DNA from: Microtetraspora malaysiensis
GTDB lineage: Bacteria; Actinomycetota; Actinomycetes; Streptosporangiales; Streptosporangiaceae
Direction: 5' to 3'
Length of the DNA: 64,000 bases
Assembly (NCBI RefSeq): GCF_001528665.1
Contig: NZ_BBYJ01000012.1
Location: 124,001 to 188,000 of the forward strand
Made by a program: the position numbers and the translations under genes. The notes beneath the pieces were generated by a model. That model saw only the letters and a list, made by a program, of their open reading frames with translations. It was not told the DNA's origin and searched no databases. This document shows positions 60,364 to 64,000 of the stretch, piece by piece. The stretch's first letter is position 1. The number at the start of each line of letters is the position of its first letter.

Positions 60364-60440
60364 CTAGCGGACGGCACGGGCACTCCGTCTGATCCGCTAA
60401 AGTAAAGAAGGCGTCGGCGAGGGAAACCTCAACCGATAGC

Positions 60441-60512
60441 GCGGAAGTGGCTCAGTGGTAGAGCATCACCTTGCCAAGGTGAGGGTCGCGGGTTCGAATC
60501 CCGTCTTCCGCT
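60441..60512 (+). tRNA. tRNA-Gly(GCC), copy 4
   Basis: Same 72 bases as the other Gly copies. It pairs with tRNA-Val(GAC) 14 bases downstream, giving the Gly-Val half of the Gly-Cys-Val array. Confidence 0.96.
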
Positions 60513-60526
60513 CGCAGTTCCTGCAC

Positions 60527-60598
60527 GGACGATTAGCTCAGCGGGAGAGCGCTTCCCTGACACGGAAGAGGTCACTGGTTCAATCCCAGTATCGTCCA
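60527..60598 (+). tRNA. tRNA-Val(GAC), copy 2
   Basis: Identical to the copy at 13744; anticodon GAC in loop CTGACAC. Confidence 0.96.
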
Positions 60599-60605
60599 CC
60601 ATCGT

Positions 60606-60642
60606 CGAAGACCCCGTGCCGCTCAGCGGCACGGGGTCTTCG
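60606..60642 (+). terminator. Terminator after the last tRNA
   Basis: CGAAGACCCCGTGCCGC (60606-60622) pairs perfectly with GCGGCACGGGGTCTTCG (60626-60642) around TCA, then CGTTTCT. Confidence 0.88.
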
Positions 60643-60726
60643 CGTTTCTCCCCCACTTCCGTCGTCCCGAACGGATGCGTCCCGGGCCGGAGCGCCAGAC
60701 GGACGCCGAGGGCGGGGTGAGGCGGG

Positions 60727-61131
60727 TCAGTAGGACTGGAGCTCGACGAGGTTGCCGTCGGGGTCGCGCAGATGAGCGGTGCGGCAGCCGGGACCCCATT
60801 CGGGCCGGAAGGTCGGGGGCACGATCACGGTGCCGCCGTGCCGGACGGCGACCAGCGCCGCCATCTCGATGTCCTCGACGGTGAGGACCAGCGCCACCAT
60901 GTCGGGACCCGCGGCGTCGACGGGAAGGCGCGGCGCGCCGGTCACGGCGTCCATGAGCGAGCGCTCGAACAACGACAGCAGGCCCTGGTCTCCGAGGTCC
61001 CAGTGGGCGTAGGGCCCGTCTGTCGTCCCCTTGGTCAGGTGCGCGCCGAGAACGCCGGTGAGCAGGCCGTCGTAGAAGCGGAGGCATTCGGCGAAACGGG
61101 TGACCAGCAGGCGGGGATAGAGAGCGTCCAC
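60727..61131 (-). CDS. VOC-family (glyoxalase-fold) protein
   Basis: The 134-residue protein is one VOC module pair: LLVTRFAECLRFYDGLLTG at the start, VALVLTVEDIEMAALVAVRHG in the middle and TAHLRDPDGNLVELQSY at the end, with the usual metal-ligand Glu in NLVELQSY. It could be a small dioxygenase, lyase or drug-binding protein; the fold alone does not tell. It is divergent from a MarR gene 51 bp away with a palindrome between, so it is probably the target of that regulator. Confidence 0.83.
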   Translation of the reverse strand: MDALYPRLLVTRFAECLRFYDGLLTGVLGAHLTKGTTDGPYAHWDLGDQGLLSLFERSLMDAVTGAPRLPVDAAGPDMVALVLTVEDIEMAALVAVRHGGTVIVPPTFRPEWGPGCRTAHLRDPDGNLVELQSY

Positions 61132-61140
61132 GAGAATTCC

Positions 61141-61154
61141 TTGGTAAGAACCAA
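61141..61154. promoter_or_regulatory. Candidate MarR operator and leaderless promoter
   Basis: TTGGT-AAGA-ACCAA is a palindrome in the 51-bp gap between the VOC and MarR start codons. TATAGT at 61170-61175 lies 7 bases before the MarR GTG, the spacing of a leaderless actinobacterial promoter. One bound dimer could block both genes. Confidence 0.5.
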
Positions 61155-61182
61155 TAATTTACAGTGCCCTATAGTTAGCCTT

Positions 61183-61644
61183 GTGAGCGACGTTCCGCAA
61201 CTCCCCCCGTCCTTGCTGGACATCACCGTCTTCCTGCTGTCGAAGGTCGGCGTCGCGGGCCGCCGCCGCATGGGCGACGGGCTCAAGGCGTACGGCATCG
61301 GGCTGTGGGACCTGGCGGTGCTCGCCGCGCTGCGCGATTTCGGGCCCGCCTCGCAGGGCGATCTCGGGGTCCGGCTGGGGATCGACCCGAGCGACCTGGT
61401 GGCGGTGATGGACACGCTGGCTCCGCGCGGCCTGGTCGAGCGCACCCGCGACCCCAGGGACCGGCGGCGCTATTCGGTCACCATCACTTCTGCGGGTGTC
61501 GCCCTACTCGACGAGGCGCTGGTCGCGGCGGCCGGGGTGCGCGACGACGTGCTGGCGGCGCTGGACGAGCGGGAGCGGGCACTGCTGCACGACCTGCTCC
61601 GCAAGGCGTTCGCCGGCATCGAGCCACGCGCCCGCGCGACCTGA
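61183..61644 (+). CDS. MarR-family transcriptional regulator
   Basis: This 153-residue protein starts at GTG 61183. The winged helix-turn-helix is visible at about 45-110: LWDLAVLAALRDFGPASQGDL, IDPSDLVAVMDTLAPRGLVERT and the wing RDPRDRRRYSVTIT. MarR proteins respond to phenolics, oxidants or drugs. It is the likely regulator of the divergent VOC gene and of itself. Confidence 0.9.
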   Translation: MSDVPQLPPSLLDITVFLLSKVGVAGRRRMGDGLKAYGIGLWDLAVLAALRDFGPASQGDLGVRLGIDPSDLVAVMDTLAPRGLVERTRDPRDRRRYSVTITSAGVALLDEALVAAAGVRDDVLAALDERERALLHDLLRKAFAGIEPRARAT

Positions 61645-61686
61645 CCAGGGCTATGATGCGCGAGATCGTTAATGGGAGGTGACCTG

Positions 61687-62205
61687 ATGGCCGGACGCTC
61701 GCAGGCGAAGGGACAGCCGCGCCTGTACGTGTGGATGATCGTGCTGGCCGCCGTGGTTCTTGTCGCGGACCAGCTCTCGAAGATCTGGGCGGTTTCCGCC
61801 CTCTCCGGAGGAGAACGCGTCACGGTGCTCCCGCGACTGCTTGAGTTCCGCCTGCTGTACAACCCCGGCGCGGCGTTTTCCTTCGCGACGGAGGCGACGC
61901 CGGTGTTCGCCGTGGCCGCGGCCGTCGCGGTGGCCGGCATCCTGTACGCGGGGCGACGGCTGCGCTCGGCCGCCTGGACCTACGCGCTGGGCGGGATGCT
62001 GGGCGGTGCGACGTCCCATCTGCTCGATCGCCTCGCGCGCTCTCCCGGGTTCGGCCGAGGCCATGTCGTCGATTTCATCGACTATGGCGGCCTCTTCGTC
62101 GGCAATGTCGCCGACATCGCGCTCACAGTGAGCTGTGCTCTGCTCGCACTGCTCACTCTGCGTGGAATCCCCCTCGGGGCCGAACCCGTCAACCAGCGTC
62201 TCTGA
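61687..62205 (+). CDS. lspA: Signal peptidase II (prolipoprotein signal peptidase)
   Basis: This 172-residue protein starts at ATG 61687 behind GGGAGG; an in-frame Met 15 bases earlier lacks such a site. Four membrane helices and the family motifs are present: VADQLSKIWA, LLYNPGAAFSF, HLLDRLARSPGFGRGHVVDFI with the first catalytic Asp, and VGNVADIALT with the second. The usual N in the first motif (GNxxDR) is His here. It removes signal peptides from lipoproteins. It does not sit beside ileS or rluD, the common place, so it may be a second copy. Confidence 0.9.
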   Translation: MAGRSQAKGQPRLYVWMIVLAAVVLVADQLSKIWAVSALSGGERVTVLPRLLEFRLLYNPGAAFSFATEATPVFAVAAAVAVAGILYAGRRLRSAAWTYALGGMLGGATSHLLDRLARSPGFGRGHVVDFIDYGGLFVGNVADIALTVSCALLALLTLRGIPLGAEPVNQRL

Positions 62206-62249
62206 GAGTTCCTAACAAAATTGTCTTGAGCACAACCTGTGGAAGTGGA

Positions 62250-63443
62250 TCAGATCGAACGATCGTCCGCGCCCAGCGTGATCGCCGCGGCAATGGTGAT
62301 GGCGGCTGAGGTGATCGCCGCTGTCGCAGGCCAGCCGAACCGCTCGACGGCCGTAGCGCCGAATGCCGTCCCGAGGCTTCCGCCGACAAAGTAGACGAGC
62401 ATGTAGGCGCTGTTGAACCGCGCGGGTGCTGCGGGGTCGATCGCGAGGATGATGCTTTGATTCGCGACTTGTGCAGCGAACAGTCCTGCGTCGAATAGCG
62501 CCAGACAGGCAAAGGCCGCGGCAGCACTCGGGAGGGCGAACCCGACGATCGCCGCCGCGGCTCCGGCGATCACCAGACCTACGAGGATCACGCGGCGCGC
62601 GCCCACGCGATCGGTATACATGCCCGAAACCCGGGTGGCGAGAATGCCGAGGAGTCCAGCAAGCGCGTACATACCGATACGCTCTGCCGAGTACGAGTAA
62701 GGGGGCTCCGAGAGCGCTACCGCCAGCCCAGCCCACAGCGCACAGAACGCGAAGAACCACAGGGCGCCACGGGTAGCGGCCACCCGCAACGCCGTGTACC
62801 GGACGAACAGACCCGGAATCGACCTCAGCGTGGCGAGATAACCACGCTCGGCTCCTCCCCGGGTGCCCGGGACCAGCAGCAGCAAGCCCACCGCGACGGC
62901 CGCACAGGCCGCGGCGAACACCATGAGCATGCCACGCCAGCCGATCACCTCGGCAAGCCAGCCGCCGACGATCCGGCCGACGAGGATCCCCGCCGATATT
63001 CCGGCCGTCACGATCCCCAGCGTCGCCGCTCGCCGATGCGGGGACGCGAGCCGGCCGACCACCGAGCTGAGGCCCGCGCCAACTGCCGAGCAGGCCCCGA
63101 TCACGCCGATCGCCGCCCCCAACGCCCATACGTTGCCGACGACAGCACTCAAGAGCAGGGCAGCCGCCAGGCCGCCGACCTGCGCCGACAGCACCCGCCC
63201 CGGAGGAAATCGGTCGACCAGAGGGACAAGCAGACCGAGTCCAACCATGTACCCCATCGGCCCGCACGCAAGCGCTACCCCGACCGCAGTGAGCGAGGCG
63301 TCCAACGAGTTCGCCACATCGGCGATCGCCGGCTGCAACGGGTAGATCGTCGCTGTCCCGAGCGCAGCCGCAAGCGACATGAACCAGACGACAGGATCGG
63401 GCAATTGGCGGTGCTGATCGACACCGGCGAAATCAGTTTTCAC
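62250..63443 (-). CDS. MFS transporter, 12-helix
   Basis: This 397-residue membrane protein has 12 predicted helices and motif GMYTDRVGARRVILVG between helices 6-8 (MFS motif A type). GYMVGLGLLVPLVDRFPPGR is the first such loop, and GILVGRIVGGWLAEVIGWRG lies in helix 5. The pattern is that of sugar or drug exporters of the DHA1 kind. I start it at GTG 63443, but the ribosome site is weak and other starts are possible. The codon third positions hold visibly more A and T than in the neighbours, which hints at acquisition from elsewhere. Confidence 0.82.
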   Translation of the reverse strand: MKTDFAGVDQHRQLPDPVVWFMSLAAALGTATIYPLQPAIADVANSLDASLTAVGVALACGPMGYMVGLGLLVPLVDRFPPGRVLSAQVGGLAAALLLSAVVGNVWALGAAIGVIGACSAVGAGLSSVVGRLASPHRRAATLGIVTAGISAGILVGRIVGGWLAEVIGWRGMLMVFAAACAAVAVGLLLLVPGTRGGAERGYLATLRSIPGLFVRYTALRVAATRGALWFFAFCALWAGLAVALSEPPYSYSAERIGMYALAGLLGILATRVSGMYTDRVGARRVILVGLVIAGAAAAIVGFALPSAAAAFACLALFDAGLFAAQVANQSIILAIDPAAPARFNSAYMLVYFVGGSLGTAFGATAVERFGWPATAAITSAAITIAAAITLGADDRSI

Positions 63444-63598
63444 GCGCCAACCGTAGGAAGCATCGGTGCAACGATGCTGGCAGGAAACAGACGTTAATGT
63501 CGGCAAGGACCGTCCGCGCGCGGCCCTTCGCCGATCAAGGCCGCCCCGCCTTTGGGACGATACGAACAACGACTCTGTCTCTCTTCCGGCGAGGGAAA

Positions 63599-64000
63599 AT
63601 GGACTCCTTGGCGTACGTCGAATCACCCGAGCCCCATCCCGAGATCCCGCTCGCCGGCGGGGACGTCACCGAAGGGGTCGTGCGCGTCGGCGACACGGTG
63701 CGCCGTCAGATCGGCCCCAATGCCCCGCTCGTCCACGCGTTGCTGCGCCACCTGGAGGAGGTCGGGTTCGCGGGCGCGCCGCGGCTCCTCGGCATCGACG
63801 CGGCCGGGCGTGAGGTGCTGACCTTCGTTCCCGGCGAGGTCGCCGGACGGCCGAGGCCGGCGTGGATCGCCGATGAGGAACGACTGGCCTCCGTGGGACG
63901 TCTCGTCCGCGACTACGACGACGCCGTCGCGGGTTTCGTCATGCCGGAAGGGGTTCGGCCCGGCTACGGGTTCTCGGAGCAGCCCGGCATGCCGCCCGCG
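63599..64000 (+). CDS. Aminoglycoside phosphotransferase-like (APH) family protein, N-terminal part
   Basis: The frame opens at ATG 63599 behind GAGGGAAA and runs off the right edge after 134 codons. The visible part matches the N-lobe of the APH/choline kinase fold: PLAGGDVTEGVVRVGDTVRR, HALLRHLEEVGFAGAPRLLG and VLTFVPGEVAGRPRP. The catalytic HGD loop lies outside the window. Substrates in this family vary widely, so resistance cannot be claimed. Confidence 0.82.
   Translation, partial: MDSLAYVESPEPHPEIPLAGGDVTEGVVRVGDTVRRQIGPNAPLVHALLRHLEEVGFAGAPRLLGIDAAGREVLTFVPGEVAGRPRPAWIADEERLASVGRLVRDYDDAVAGFVMPEGVRPGYGFSEQPGMPPA

Overview
The window is GC-rich, with GTG and TTG starts, tight operons and strong GC hairpins as terminators. 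It fits the chromosome of a morphologically complex actinomycete. An SsgB-type sporulation protein, a SapA-like spore-associated protein, an F420-type oxidoreductase, a class I lysyl-tRNA synthetase, an Rv1733c-like membrane protein and an actinobacterial GlgA/GlgC pair support this. Streptosporangiaceae is my best guess, but that is inference. No plasmid, phage or large biosynthetic cluster is visible; the only trace of a mobile element is a short integrase relic beside a tRNA-Val gene.

Layout. 1-1979: the end of a von Willebrand factor A (VWA) gene and its secreted membrane-anchored partner. 1980-2888: a degraded stretch with an integrase C-terminus, a small membrane protein and tRNA-Val(CAC). 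3436-6085: ssgB, then a divergent DUF305 / LVIVD lipoprotein pair. 6093-7966: pabB-pabC of folate synthesis. 8206-9468: an atypical response regulator and a SapA-like secreted protein. 9574-11834: a LysR regulator divergent from an unusual dehydrogenase-RidA fusion. 11881-13428: hutH. 13573-13815: tRNA Gly-Cys-Val. 13934-24408: an aromatic-catabolism island. A PucR-type regulator is divergent from six genes: C-C hydrolase, extradiol dioxygenase, TfdB-like phenol hydroxylase, SdgC-like aryl-CoA hydroxylase, ADP-forming-type CoA synthetase and aryl-AMP ligase. 24516-27915: methyltransferase, GNAT acetyltransferase, and a glycosyltransferase with its TetR gene. 28157-35875: lysK, gnd, an MFS exporter with a divergent TetR and twin operators, a Ddn-like protein, a rhomboid protease and a coiled-coil protein. 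36108-39765: a Ski2-like helicase and dusB. 39926-40097: tRNA Gly-Cys. 40316-44233: a DUF5302 protein, an adenosine-deaminase-like enzyme flanked by two paralogous secreted Cys-rich proteins, and a conserved hypothetical gene. 44281-50209: a YfiH-like protein, glgA/glgC, an Rv1733c-like protein and a pentapeptide-like membrane protein. 50238-53935: nrdB-nrdA behind a cobalamin riboswitch. 54040-57763: an orphan TctC-like binding protein and an fmdB-amiS-fmdA formamide operon. 57842-60598: glmS with a small upstream gene, then tRNA Gly-Cys and Gly-Val. 60727-64000: VOC/MarR pair, lspA, MFS transporter and the start of an APH-type phosphotransferase.

The genes with the clearest joint function are the aromatic island and the formamide operon. 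In the island, ortho-hydroxylation, meta-cleavage and C-C hydrolysis could release an aryl acid such as salicylate. The last three enzymes could then activate that acid to a CoA thioester and hydroxylate it. The most unusual items are that combined route, the pair of Cys-rich secreted proteins sharing a 45-bp upstream element, the dehydrogenase-RidA fusion, the response regulator without its phosphoacceptor Asp, and the repeated tRNA Gly-Cys-Val arrays.
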